64,000 nucleotides of DNA from UBA940 sp045613745 (lineage in GTDB: Bacteria; Bacteroidota; Bacteroidia; Bacteroidales; Rikenellaceae): the NCBI GenBank assembly GCA_045613745.1, contig JAZLBP010000009.1, forward strand, positions 62,001 to 126,000. Direction: 5' to 3'. Numbering within the stretch: the stretch's first letter is position 1; the number at the start of each line of letters is the position of its first letter. A model generated the notes under the pieces. The model ran no database searches and had not been told where the DNA came from. It was given only the letters and a program-made list of their open reading frames with translations. Shown in pieces: positions 1 through 8,481 of this stretch. The translations under genes were made by a program, and so were the position numbers.

Positions 1-1841
1 CCACCCCAGTAGTAGAACAGTTGTTTTACCGAGTTCTCGCCACGATAGCCCCACCAGTCGTAAGGACCATTGTTACCACTACGGTCGCGGTTGTGAATCA
101 GGCGGTGGGGGTTAGCGTTTGCATAAGCAACACCATCAGCATAAGTCCAGTCACCCGACAGGCCAGCATCTTGTGCAAGACCGTGGAGGTAGTTTGTGTT
201 TGCAATTTTGATGTAACCTTTATCTACGTCAGCACCCTCGGGACCATTCGAACCGTACATCAAAGTACCATCGGGAAGCATAGCACCATAGCCTACGCCA
301 CCACGGTTACCGTCAGCAGTGTCGTCCGAAATCTCGATAGGACCGGGGAAGGGGTCTTTACGACCGTGTTGGTACATCATACCTACTGCTTGAGCAGCTA
401 CCCAACCATCATTGGTAGTGGTAAAGTTCGAGATGTTTGCACCAATGTTACGGTCCATCATAACGATGTCGTTGTGACCCATAGCAACTTGCGAAGCCTC
501 GGGGTTGTAACCCTCCGACAACCAGATTTGCCAGCTCCAAATGATAGCACCCTCAGCGTCTTTAACAGCGATAACAGCGTTACCAGGGATGAAACCTTCT
601 GCCGAAGTTTCAAACTCAACTACACCGTCAACCAATTTAACCGATTCGGGGTTGATGGGGCAAGTTGTAACATATTCTTTGTATTTGGGATACCAAGCTT
701 GGAACCAGAGAACCTCAGCCGATGCGGGAGCCAGGTCAACACTTGTTTGGTCTGCACCAGCAGCACCAGTAACGAAAGTGTGAACACACTCACCATTACC
801 ATAACGACCCGATTGGATTGCGCCAGTGTAACCGTTACCTTTTACGGTAGCTTTGAACGAATATTTACCAGCTGCGGGAACGATATAGGTGTTGGCAGTT
901 CTGCCATCAGCACACAAGTCAACAGTCTCAACGGGAACCACGGGAGCTACACCGGGAGCGTTCAGACTCAAAGTAGCTTTACGGCCTGCGGGGATACCGC
1001 TCTCGGGTACGCCCATCTCGCCCAGAACTACCTCTTCGCCATCAACAACAGCGATAGCTTGGAATTGTTTGCCACCGTGACCAGGAGTAATCATTGCGTA
1101 GATTACAGCGGGAGTCTCGGCGTTCAACTCAACAGCCTCTGCCAAGTTTACGCGAATCTCGTTGTCAGTCTCAGCTGCACTGAAATCCAATGCACCGTTG
1201 GTCAGGTTAACTGCGATGTTCGAAGCCGAAACAACCTCAGTCTCGTCGGTGGCGCGGAAGATAACTGCCTCACATACTGCAGTACCTTTATCAGTGCAAA
1301 GTTTAACCTCCAGAACCGAGAATGCGTTTGCAAACGCGAAATCAACGGTAGCACCTTGAACAGCCTCTTTCGAAGCGTACATAAATGCAAGGGGTTGGAT
1401 GTGTGCCAAGTCACCAGCAGCTGCTTGAGTTTGAACAGCAGGAATCGAAGCGGGAACTGCGGTTGCGGTCACCTCCGAAGCCTCGGCATAAGGATAGTAA
1501 GCGTAGAATTTGTGTACGCCAGTACCCCATTCGATTGCGGTCTCGCCTGCTTTGAATGCAGAGTAGGCTCCCGACGATGCTGCGGTGTAAGCAGCATTCG
1601 AATATACCAACGAAGCCTCATCATTTGCGAAGATACCGATTTGGTCCTCGCCACCTACCCAAGCGATCTCCAAACTACCGTCGGCGTTAGGAGTCATCGT
1701 TGTGCGGGTGCCAACTGAAGTAGCAGTAAACGCTACTTCGCCGGGTTTTACGAAGTCACCGTAATTAGGCTCGGCAACATCGTTCGTACAGGCCGCCATT
1801 GTCAGAGCGACCGATGCGATGAGAAGTAATGTTTTTTTCAT
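1..1841 (-). CDS. Fimbrillin-family surface lipoprotein with FISUMP-like module (3' end outside window)
   Basis: The frame is open from an ATG at 1841 to the window edge, giving about 613 residues with no stop seen. The N-terminus (MKKTLLLIAS...MAAC) is a lipoprotein signal with the lipid-accepting Cys at about residue 18. Roughly residues 30-300 match the fimbrillin-like N-terminal domain of its neighbour at 2304-6026 almost word for word. Beyond that lies a divergent module with MMDRNIGA and HGRKDPF motifs, resembling FISUMP (TIGR02145) domains. By family it is likely exported, lipidated and surface exposed, perhaps as a pilus-like subunit or adhesin; that role is inferred. The start matches the neighbour's and follows a long duplicated leader. 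Confidence 0.75.
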   Translation of the reverse strand, partial: MKKTLLLIASVALTMAACTNDVAEPNYGDFVKPGEVAFTATSVGTRTTMTPNADGSLEIAWVGGEDQIGIFANDEASLVYSNAAYTAASSGAYSAFKAGETAIEWGTGVHKFYAYYPYAEASEVTATAVPASIPAVQTQAAAGDLAHIQPLAFMYASKEAVQGATVDFAFANAFSVLEVKLCTDKGTAVCEAVIFRATDETEVVSASNIAVNLTNGALDFSAAETDNEIRVNLAEAVELNAETPAVIYAMITPGHGGKQFQAIAVVDGEEVVLGEMGVPESGIPAGRKATLSLNAPGVAPVVPVETVDLCADGRTANTYIVPAAGKYSFKATVKGNGYTGAIQSGRYGNGECVHTFVTGAAGADQTSVDLAPASAEVLWFQAWYPKYKEYVTTCPINPESVKLVDGVVEFETSAEGFIPGNAVIAVKDAEGAIIWSWQIWLSEGYNPEASQVAMGHNDIVMMDRNIGANISNFTTTNDGWVAAQAVGMMYQHGRKDPFPGPIEISDDTADGNRGGVGYGAMLPDGTLMYGSNGPEGADVDKGYIKIANTNYLHGLAQDAGLSGDWTYADGVAYANANPHRLIHNRDRSGNNGPYDWWGYRGENSVKQLFYYWG

Positions 1842-2135
1842 GATGTTATTAATTAAGGTTTTAGAGTTGTTTCTCATATTCTGTGGGACGGACAAACCGA
1901 CAACCTCAATCAAGGGTTGGGTGTGGATTTGTTTTTCACGTCGTAAAGTTTCGTTATTCGGCTTTGCGGTCTTTGTTTTCATTATCAATAATCGGACTTT
2001 GGAAGCGATAAAACGCAACCCCAAACGGAGCCCCAAAGCCACAACACAATGAATATTAATCATTTAAGAGCGCATCTTAAACAATCACACCATCATATCA
2101 AAAACAAATTTAGAAATTAATTACAAAATTACAAA
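1842..2135 (-). promoter_or_regulatory. Promoter and long 5' leader of the left fimbrillin-like gene
   Basis: On the minus strand a -33 TTTG (2132-2135) is followed after 19 bp by TAAATTTG (2105-2112), a full Bacteroidetes promoter. Transcription should begin near 2100, leaving a leader of about 260 nt before the ATG. The last 40 nt of the leader, a GGTTG-containing stretch near 1900-1920 and the promoter itself are all repeated upstream of the neighbouring gene, so regulatory region and gene were duplicated together. Confidence 0.6.
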
Positions 2136-2222
2136 CACACGCCCCTAAAAATTCATCTTTTTCTAATTCAAGAAGCAAGGCCATAGTTGCGTTTCGCCAC
2201 ACTTTACGCACACGTCCAGCGT

Positions 2223-2235
2223 CCCCCCCCCCCCC
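2223..2235. repeat. Homopolymer tract of 13 C (13 G on the minus strand)
   Basis: Thirteen uninterrupted C residues lie between the terminator of the right fimbrillin-like gene and the promoter of the left one, about 90 bp upstream of that promoter's -33 box. Tracts of this length are prone to slipped-strand length change. Confidence 0.8.
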
Positions 2236-2247
2236 ACTCCACTGCAC

Positions 2248-2281
2248 AAAAAAAAAGGCTGCCCCATCGTGGGACAGCCTT
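2248..2281 (-). terminator. Intrinsic terminator of the right fimbrillin-like gene
   Basis: Read on the minus strand, the arms AAGGCTGTCCCA and TGGGGCAGCCTT form a hairpin with one mismatch and a short loop, followed by a run of about ten T. It begins 22 bp past the stop codon. Confidence 0.85.
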
Positions 2282-2303
2282 CTGATTATAGAGGTTGAGT
2301 GTA

Positions 2304-5300
2304 TTACTCGCGGAAGCAACGTACGGGCAGAGCCTTAGCTTGTTGCTCACCCCAACCAATAGTACCTGCGTTGTTGAAGAACTCACCTTTAGCTGTAGCG
2401 TGCATCATATAAGTTGCATAGCCATAGTACTCAGCGTTCTTAACGGTGTTGGTGTGCATTACAACATTGAGGTCATCACCAGAGGTCTTCTCATCACCAT
2501 TCCAGCGGAACAAACCTTGTGCGGGGAAGTAAGCAGCGGTTTGGTCAGCAGGAGCTACACCATTGTTTTGTGCACCCTCAGCAACATTGGGATCTGCGGT
2601 TTTCGAACCTTTAACATAGAAGTGGAAACCGTAGGGAGGACAGTATTGACCGTGGTTAGCATAGATAGGAGCACCATTCTCGTCGAATACGTTCTCAACG
2701 GTGTTGTATTTCCAGTTAGCTTTGCTGTTGTAGTAAGCACCAGCGTTGTCACCGTGCGAAGTGATGAAACGGAAGTGACCTACCGAAGGAACGCGGTAGC
2801 CAGCAGGACAGGGGTCGTACATAGTTTTTACACCACCTTTATCCCAAGCCGAGTAGCTCTCTGCTTGGTTACCCCAGAGTTTACCCCACTCGTTGGTAGC
2901 ACCCGAAACAACAGCTGCGTCGTTACCTGCAACCCACATATAGCTTGCACCACCAGAGAGGTAGGTCATAGGATTAGCAACTGCGTAAGCAACACTTGCG
3001 TAAACGTCGCCAGCGTTGGGAATATCGCTTGCCGAAACACGGGGGAAGATTTGGCTGTCGCCATACCATACGTATTGAGCAGCAACATTACCCTCATCGT
3101 TGGTATTGGGTTTACCCTCTGCGTCGTAAACGAGAGCTTGTGCCTCATAGCCGTTCCATTTGATGCTGTGACCAATGAACGGGTCTTTACGGCCCCATTG
3201 GTAGAAGTAACCACGTGCACCAACCCACTCGTTGTTGGTATCAGCAGTTGCCGATGTAGTAGCGGTTGCACCAAGGTTACGGTCCATCATATAAACATTC
3301 AGGTCGCTTGCGGTTACATAGTAGTCGCTGTTAGCAGCATCGTAGCCGTTCAGAACCCACATGTGCCAGCTCCAAAGGATGTTACCTTCGTCGTCGGTAG
3401 CAGCGATAACAACGTTACCGTTACCCATATTCTCACCAGTGGTGAAACGAACGTAACCATCTTTAAGTTGTACGCTCTCGTAGTCAATCAGGTCAGCAGC
3501 ACCGCCGTCACCCAAGTTCGAAGGCCAAGCGTCGTCACCGTCACCAGCCGACATAGTGTAGCCAGCTTGTGCCCACAGAATGCGAGCTTTGGTAGGAGCG
3601 ATAGTTGCGGTCTCACCTGCCATAGGAGCATAACCATTACCTTTTACGGTAGCTTTGAATTTGTACTCGGTAGCGGGAGTGTTAACGATGTAGCAGTTCG
3701 AAGTAGCGTCTGCGCTCAAATCAACAGCGGGATCAACGGGCTCGGGCTCGGGAGTAACAGTAGCCACATCACGGATACAACGTACGGGCAGAGCTTTCGC
3801 TTGTTGGTCGTAGCCACCCGAAGTAGCGTTGTAGAAGAACTCACCACTCTCAACCTTCATCCAACGAGTTTGACCATCTGCAGGAGCGTTGGTTTGCAGA
3901 TACATATTGTTATCGTTGGGGCTACCCGAGTAGGTGATAAGACCTTGGTAGGGGATGTACATAGTTTGCAGACCCTCGGGGGTTACACCATAGTCTTGAA
4001 CGCCAGACTCAGCACCCTCAGTAGCGGTTTTCACACCATTGATGTAGAAGTGCAAGCCATAAGGCTCTACTTTACCCCAATCAACAGGAACATTACCCTC
4101 TGTGTCGAAAATAACCTCTTGGCAGTTGTATTTCCAGTTAGCCAGTTTGTTGTAGTAAGCACCAGCTTGGTCGTTGTGCGAGGTCATAAAGATGAAGTGA
4201 CCAGTCGAAGGAACGCGGTAGCCTACGGGGCAGGGGTCGTACATAGTTTTTACACCACCTTTATCCCACGAGCTTTCCCAACCTTGGTTACCCCAAAGTT
4301 TACCCCACTCCTCGGTTGCACCGTCGGTCGAAATCCATTTGTAGCTAGTAGTTTTATCAGCACGCATATAGTTGATGGGGTGCGATGCAGTCCACTCTAC
4401 AATTTTGGTGATATCATTGTAGATACCAGCGCCACCCTCACGGTCGTCGCAATAAATGGGTTGGAAGATACGATCGTCACCGTAGGTCAGGTATTTTGAA
4501 GTTGCGTTACCCTCAGCATCATACACCAGACCTTTGATAGCATAACCATTGTATTTGTGGTTCGAAGTGAACGGGTCTTTACGTCCCCATTGGTAGCACA
4601 AACCACGAGCTGCGATGTAGTCGTTCAGGTTGGGATTTGCAACTTTGTCAGGGTTGCCAGTTGCACCAAGGTTACGATCCATGAAGTAAGTGTCAACACC
4701 TTTGGTCGATACATACACGTCGTTAGCAGCAGCCTCGTAGCCGTTAACAATCCACATATGCCAGCTCCATACAATGTTACCCTCAGCGTCAGCTGCGCAG
4801 ATAACAGCGTTACCATTAGGCATCTCAGCGCCAGTTTTGAAGTAGATGTAACCGTCCTCTTTCAGTTCAACCGAAGTAGCGTCAATCATCTTACCAGCGT
4901 TGGTGTCACCATAGTATGCGGGATAGCTAGAGGGATTCTCGAGATTCGAAGTTGCTTGGTCAGCAGCCCACAATACATAAGCTTTAACGGGAGCGATAGA
5001 TGCAACATCTGTGCTCAGAGCGGTTGCACCGTTACCTTTAACGGTAGCGTTGAATTTGTAAGCGGTGTTTGCTTGGTTTACGATATAGCAGTTTGCAGTA
5101 CCAGCTGCACTCAGGTCGATAGGATCAACCTCGGGAGCAGGTACGTTCAGGCTCAAAGTAGCTTTACGACCTGCGGGGATACCGCTCTCGGGTACACCCA
5201 TCTCGCCCAAAACTACCTCCTCGCCACCTACAACAGCGATAGCTTGGAATTGTTTGTTAGCGTGACCGGGGGTGATCATAGCGTAGATCGAAGCGGGAGT

Positions 5301-6026
5301 CTCGGTGTTCAGCTCAACAGCCTCTGCCAAGTTTACGCGGATCTCGTTGGTGGTCTCAGCGCTGCTGAAATCCAATGCACCGTTGGTCAGGTTAACGTAG
5401 ATGTTCGAAGCCGAAACAGCCTCGTTTGCATCAGTTGCGCGGAAGATTACTGCGTCGCAAGCGATAGTACCCTCAGCTGCGCAGAGTTTAACCTCCAGAA
5501 CCGAGAATGCGTTAACGAACGAGAAATCAACAGTGCCACCTTTGCTAGCCTCTTTCGAAGCATACATAAATGCAAGGGGTTGGATGTGCGCCAAGTCACC
5601 AGCAGCTGCTTGCTCCTGAATAGCAGGAATCGAAGCGGGAACTGCAGTTTGGTGCAAATCTGCTGCCTCTACATAAGGATAGTAAGCGTAGAAGTTGTGT
5701 ACGCCAGTACCCCATTTGATTGCGGTCTCAACTGCTTGGAACACAGTGTATGCGCCCGATTCAGCCGCAGTGTAAGGAGCATTTGTGCTAACCAACGAAG
5801 CCTCGTCATTAGCAAAAATACCGATTTGGTCCTCGCCACCTACCCAAGCGACATCCAGACCGCCTTCAGCGTTAGGAGTCATCGTTGTGCGGGTGCCAAC
5901 AGAAGTAGCTGTAAACGCTACTTCGCCGGGTTTCACGAAGTCGCCGTAGTTAGGCTCGGCAACATCGTTCGTACAAGCCGCCATTGCAAGAGCGACCGAC
6001 GCGATGAGAAGTAATGTTTTTTTCAT
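2304..6026 (-). CDS. Large fimbrillin-family surface lipoprotein with two FISUMP-like modules
   Basis: The 1240-residue product starts with a lipoprotein signal (MKKTLLLIAS...AAC, Cys about 18). Residues 30-300 look like a fimbrillin-like (Mfa-like) domain. Two tandem copies of a module of about 460 residues follow, near 305-770 and 780-1240. Each copy has NCYIVN, a WSWHMW segment, MDRNLGAT, YQWGRKDPF, VKTMYDPCP.GYRVP and a C-terminal LPVRC, which resemble FISUMP domains. A PEPEPVDP linker joins them. It is probably a surface adhesin or pilus-like subunit; the ligand is unknown. It shares signal, N-terminal domain, promoter and leader with the gene at 1-1841, so the two arose by tandem duplication. 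Confidence 0.8.
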   Translation of the reverse strand: MKKTLLLIASVALAMAACTNDVAEPNYGDFVKPGEVAFTATSVGTRTTMTPNAEGGLDVAWVGGEDQIGIFANDEASLVSTNAPYTAAESGAYTVFQAVETAIKWGTGVHNFYAYYPYVEAADLHQTAVPASIPAIQEQAAAGDLAHIQPLAFMYASKEASKGGTVDFSFVNAFSVLEVKLCAAEGTIACDAVIFRATDANEAVSASNIYVNLTNGALDFSSAETTNEIRVNLAEAVELNTETPASIYAMITPGHANKQFQAIAVVGGEEVVLGEMGVPESGIPAGRKATLSLNVPAPEVDPIDLSAAGTANCYIVNQANTAYKFNATVKGNGATALSTDVASIAPVKAYVLWAADQATSNLENPSSYPAYYGDTNAGKMIDATSVELKEDGYIYFKTGAEMPNGNAVICAADAEGNIVWSWHMWIVNGYEAAANDVYVSTKGVDTYFMDRNLGATGNPDKVANPNLNDYIAARGLCYQWGRKDPFTSNHKYNGYAIKGLVYDAEGNATSKYLTYGDDRIFQPIYCDDREGGAGIYNDITKIVEWTASHPINYMRADKTTSYKWISTDGATEEWGKLWGNQGWESSWDKGGVKTMYDPCPVGYRVPSTGHFIFMTSHNDQAGAYYNKLANWKYNCQEVIFDTEGNVPVDWGKVEPYGLHFYINGVKTATEGAESGVQDYGVTPEGLQTMYIPYQGLITYSGSPNDNNMYLQTNAPADGQTRWMKVESGEFFYNATSGGYDQQAKALPVRCIRDVATVTPEPEPVDPAVDLSADATSNCYIVNTPATEYKFKATVKGNGYAPMAGETATIAPTKARILWAQAGYTMSAGDGDDAWPSNLGDGGAADLIDYESVQLKDGYVRFTTGENMGNGNVVIAATDDEGNILWSWHMWVLNGYDAANSDYYVTASDLNVYMMDRNLGATATTSATADTNNEWVGARGYFYQWGRKDPFIGHSIKWNGYEAQALVYDAEGKPNTNDEGNVAAQYVWYGDSQIFPRVSASDIPNAGDVYASVAYAVANPMTYLSGGASYMWVAGNDAAVVSGATNEWGKLWGNQAESYSAWDKGGVKTMYDPCPAGYRVPSVGHFRFITSHGDNAGAYYNSKANWKYNTVENVFDENGAPIYANHGQYCPPYGFHFYVKGSKTADPNVAEGAQNNGVAPADQTAAYFPAQGLFRWNGDEKTSGDDLNVVMHTNTVKNAEYYGYATYMMHATAKGEFFNNAGTIGWGEQQAKALPVRCFRE

Positions 6027-6441
6027 GATGTTATTAATTAAGGTTTTAAAGTTGTTTGCTATATCGGTGGAGGCGGGCTCTCCAATTTGCCGCGACCTCT
6101 AATCTTTCAGCATCAGTGTAAATTCGTCCAATGCCCGAGTCCAGCCCTCCCAAGGATCAATCGAGGGAAATTAGGGTTTGTTATCAGAGTTGGAAAATCC
6201 GCGTTCGACACTCAAACTGATAATCTCAACCATAGGTTGGGTATAGGGTTTCTTTTACACTTTTACGTTTCGTTATTTTTGTTTCCTTTATTTTTTCAAG
6301 GCTTTTGGACGTCAAAAGCGAGACTAAAATCGCATCCCAAAAGCCACAACACAATGAGCGCCAATCTGTTAGATATCAAAATCCAACAAACACGCCTCTT
6401 GTATTAAAAACAAATTTATAAATTAATTGCGAAATTACAAA
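6027..6441 (-). promoter_or_regulatory. Promoter and about 380-nt 5' leader of the right fimbrillin-like gene
   Basis: On the minus strand TTTG (6438-6441) and TAAATTTG (6411-6418) are separated by 19 bp, exactly as upstream of the left paralogue. The leader down to the ATG at 6026 holds no gene I can support. It shares blocks with the other leader: the final 40 nt, a GGTTGGGTAT/GGTTGGGTGT stretch, and AGCCACAACACAATGA. It is longer than its partner because of an extra segment near 6060-6180. Confidence 0.6.
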
Positions 6442-6528
6442 TATAGACACAGAAAAAATCTTTTTTTTCGCTTTCGAAAACTCACGTTATGATTGCGTTT
6501 CTGCACACCATCCCCTCGCGTAAACGCA

Positions 6529-6559
6529 CAAAAAAAAGGCTGCCCCTGTGGACAGCCTT
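6529..6559 (-). terminator. Intrinsic terminator of rpsF-rpsR-rplI
   Basis: The minus-strand hairpin (arms AAGGCTGTCC and GGGGCAGCCTT) is followed by an eight-T run, 22 bp past the rplI stop. Confidence 0.85.
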
Positions 6560-6580
6560 CTGTGTATGAAGTTGAGATAA

Positions 6581-7030
6581 TTACTCAGCAACCTCAGCGT
6601 TAACAGCAATCGAAACGATTGCTTTAACCTCGCGGTGCAGACGGATCGAAGCCTCGTAAGTACCAACCTCTTTGATAGTGTCGAGGGTGATATCTTTCTT
6701 GTCAACCTCTACGCCCTTAGCAGCGAGAGCCTCAGCAACGTCAGCCGAAGTAACCGAACCGAAGATTTTACCCTCAGCAGTGGTTTTAACAGCGAACGAA
6801 AGGGGCAAGTTTGCGATTTTCTCAGCCAAAGCCTGAGCATCAGCCAGGATTTTAGCATCTTTGTGTGCGCGTTGGCGCAGGTTCTCAGCCAAAACTTTTT
6901 TTGCCGACTCGGTAGCGAGTTTAGCATAACCTTGGGGAATAAGGAAGTTGTTAGCGTAACCGGGTTTTACATCAACGATATCGTTAGCGTAACCTACGTT
7001 TTGAACGTCTTTAATCAGAATAATTTGCAT
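6581..7030 (-). CDS. rplI: 50S ribosomal protein L9
   Basis: At 149 residues it has the usual length for L9. The N-terminal domain motif VGYANDIVDVKPGYANNFLIPQG is clear (quoted here only as the stretch around residues 12-34), followed by the long connecting helix and a C-terminal domain (GSVTSADVAEAL). L9 binds 23S rRNA near the L1 stalk. It is last in the rpsF-rpsR-rplI operon, 20 bp after rpsR, and is followed by an intrinsic terminator. Confidence 0.97.
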   Translation of the reverse strand: MQIILIKDVQNVGYANDIVDVKPGYANNFLIPQGYAKLATESAKKVLAENLRQRAHKDAKILADAQALAEKIANLPLSFAVKTTAEGKIFGSVTSADVAEALAAKGVEVDKKDITLDTIKEVGTYEASIRLHREVKAIVSIAVNAEVAE

Positions 7031-7050
7031 AGTATTGGTCCTCCTTATTC

Positions 7051-7323
7051 TTATTTCATCATATCAGTTACAAAGGGAAGCAGAGCCAAGTGACGAGCAC
7101 GTTTAACGGCTTGAGCTACTTTCTTTTGGTACTTTTGCGAAGTACCGGTAAGGCGACGAGGAAGGAGTTTACCTTGCTCGTTCAAGAATTTTTTCAAGAA
7201 CTCGGGGTCTTTGTAATCTACGTATTTGATACCGAGTTTTTTGAAACGGCAATATTTTTTCTTCTTAACATCCACCGACAGGGGGTTAAGGTAACGGATT
7301 TCCGATTGTGCAGGTGCTGCCAT
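7051..7323 (-). CDS. rpsR: 30S ribosomal protein S18
   Basis: The 90-residue basic protein carries the S18 core (YLNPLSVD, CRFKKLGIKYVDYKD, LLPRRLTGTSQKYQKKV, ARHLALLPF). S18 packs against S6 on the 30S platform. It lies 2 bp after rpsF, so co-translation with its partner is likely. The start is the only ATG that gives the usual N-terminus. Confidence 0.97.
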   Translation of the reverse strand: MAAPAQSEIRYLNPLSVDVKKKKYCRFKKLGIKYVDYKDPEFLKKFLNEQGKLLPRRLTGTSQKYQKKVAQAVKRARHLALLPFVTDMMK

Positions 7324-7325
7324 GA

Positions 7326-7697
7326 CTATTCCTCCTCTGTGTTTTCTTGTTTAACTTCTACTTGTTTGCCCGAGAGTTTAGCGCGACGTTTCGCAGCGTA
7401 CTCCATAGCGTATTTGTCTTGTTTGAAGGTGAGGAAGCGGATAACGCGCTCATCACGACGGTATTGAGTCTCCAAAGTGTTGATGAGGGTACCCTCTGCT
7501 TGGAACTCGATGAAGAAATAGAAGCCGGTGGTCTTTTTCTCAATTGCGTACTCGAGTTTGCGGAGACCCCAATCCTCGAAGTTTACAATCTGACCGCCGT
7601 TCTCGGTGATAACACCTTGGAATTTGCTAACCAACTCTTTGACTTGAACGTCCGAGAGAACCGGGGTAGCAATGAAAACGGTTTCGTAAGTGTTCAT
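7326..7697 (-). CDS. rpsF: 30S ribosomal protein S6
   Basis: The 123-residue product starts MNTYETVFI and has the S6 fold pattern (VLSDVQVKELV, NWGLRKLEYAI-like, RRDERVIRFL). A longer open frame reaches 7748, but it would need non-ATG initiation and overlap the promoter, so the ATG at 7697 is chosen. The acidic C-terminal tail (ENTEEE) is common in S6. It leads the rpsF-rpsR-rplI operon. Confidence 0.96.
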   Translation of the reverse strand: MNTYETVFIATPVLSDVQVKELVSKFQGVITENGGQIVNFEDWGLRKLEYAIEKKTTGFYFFIEFQAEGTLINTLETQYRRDERVIRFLTFKQDKYAMEYAAKRRAKLSGKQVEVKQENTEEE

Positions 7698-7737
7698 AAT
7701 TGATTGAATTTGTATTGTTTTGTGCAAAAATGCGCGG

Positions 7738-7769
7738 CAAAGATACAAAAAAAAAACGGGAACGCCAAA
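7738..7769 (-). promoter_or_regulatory. Promoter of rpsF-rpsR-rplI
   Basis: On the minus strand TTTG (7766-7769), a 20-bp spacer and TATCTTTG (7738-7745) fit the Bacteroidetes consensus. The predicted start of transcription is about 35 nt before the rpsF ATG. Confidence 0.75.
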
Positions 7770-7808
7770 TACGTCCCCACTTTTTTTACCATTATTTTAT
7801 TAATTAGT

Positions 7809-8384
7809 TTACTCGATTGCGTCGATTGCAGCGCACAAGCGGTCGAAAATCTCGTCGATAGTGCCGATTCCGTCGATTGCGACATACTTGCCTTGGGCTT
7901 TATAGAACTCGGCTACAACTGCGGTTTGAGCGTTGTAAATTGCAATACGATTGCGGATTACACCCTCGTTGGCGTCATCTGCACGACCGCTAACCTCGCC
8001 ACGGAGCATAAGGCGTTTAACAAGTTCCTCCTCGGGAACAACCAACTCCAGCATAACGTCCACTTTCAGGCCGTCGCGAGCCATAATCTTGTCGAATGCC
8101 TCGGCTTGGGCGGTGGTACGGGGGAAGCCATCGAAGATATTGCCTTCGCAGTCGCTGTGCGATTTTACATAGTCGGCGATAATATCGATAACCAGCGCGT
8201 CGGGAGCGAGCTCGCCACGCGAGATATAGTCTTTCATGCTCTTACCGAGTTCTGTTTCGGCAGCGATTTCGGCACGGATAACCTCGCCGGTCGAGATGTG
8301 GTTGAGCGAATACTTTTCTTTAAGTTTAGCAGCCTGGGTACCTTTACCTGCACCGGGGCCACCGAACAACACAATGTTTTTCAT
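7809..8384 (-). CDS. adk: Adenylate kinase
   Basis: This 191-residue enzyme interconverts ATP + AMP and 2 ADP. The P-loop GGPGAGKGTQ is at residues 8-17, the AMP-binding segment has ISTGEVIR, and DGFPRT lies near the middle. The lid is the short type, with no zinc-finger insert (MLRGEVSGRADD). It lies divergent to thiL and upstream of rpsF on the same strand with a 111-bp gap. I see no clear terminator after it. Confidence 0.96.
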   Translation of the reverse strand: MKNIVLFGGPGAGKGTQAAKLKEKYSLNHISTGEVIRAEIAAETELGKSMKDYISRGELAPDALVIDIIADYVKSHSDCEGNIFDGFPRTTAQAEAFDKIMARDGLKVDVMLELVVPEEELVKRLMLRGEVSGRADDANEGVIRNRIAIYNAQTAVVAEFYKAQGKYVAIDGIGTIDEIFDRLCAAIDAIE

Positions 8385-8407
8385 AGTTTAGGTGATAATT
8401 TAAGCCC

Positions 8408-8456
8408 CAAAAATACAAAAAAATATTTCGGACTCACAAAAAGTTTCGTAATTTTG
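8408..8456. promoter_or_regulatory. Divergent promoters of adk (minus) and thiL (plus)
   Basis: Minus strand: TTTG (8437-8440), 21 bp, TATTTTTG (8408-8415), pointing to adk. Plus strand: TAATTTTG (8449-8456) with a weaker TTTC about 20 bp upstream, pointing to thiL. The two promoters interleave, so they may compete. Confidence 0.6.
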
Positions 8457-8481
8457 TTGCAAAATTTAGATTTTTGCCGAT

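Noticed and set aside
21..1718. 565-codon plus-strand open frame at the left edge
   Set aside because: It is antisense to the left lipoprotein gene and shows the same artefact composition as the frames opposite its paralogue.
2295..6014. Long plus-strand open frames (734 and 485 codons) opposite the right lipoprotein gene
   Set aside because: They are the mirror of the minus-strand gene, which has a signal peptide, known domains, promoter and terminator. The plus frames have none and read as low-complexity Val/Thr/Ser-rich strings.
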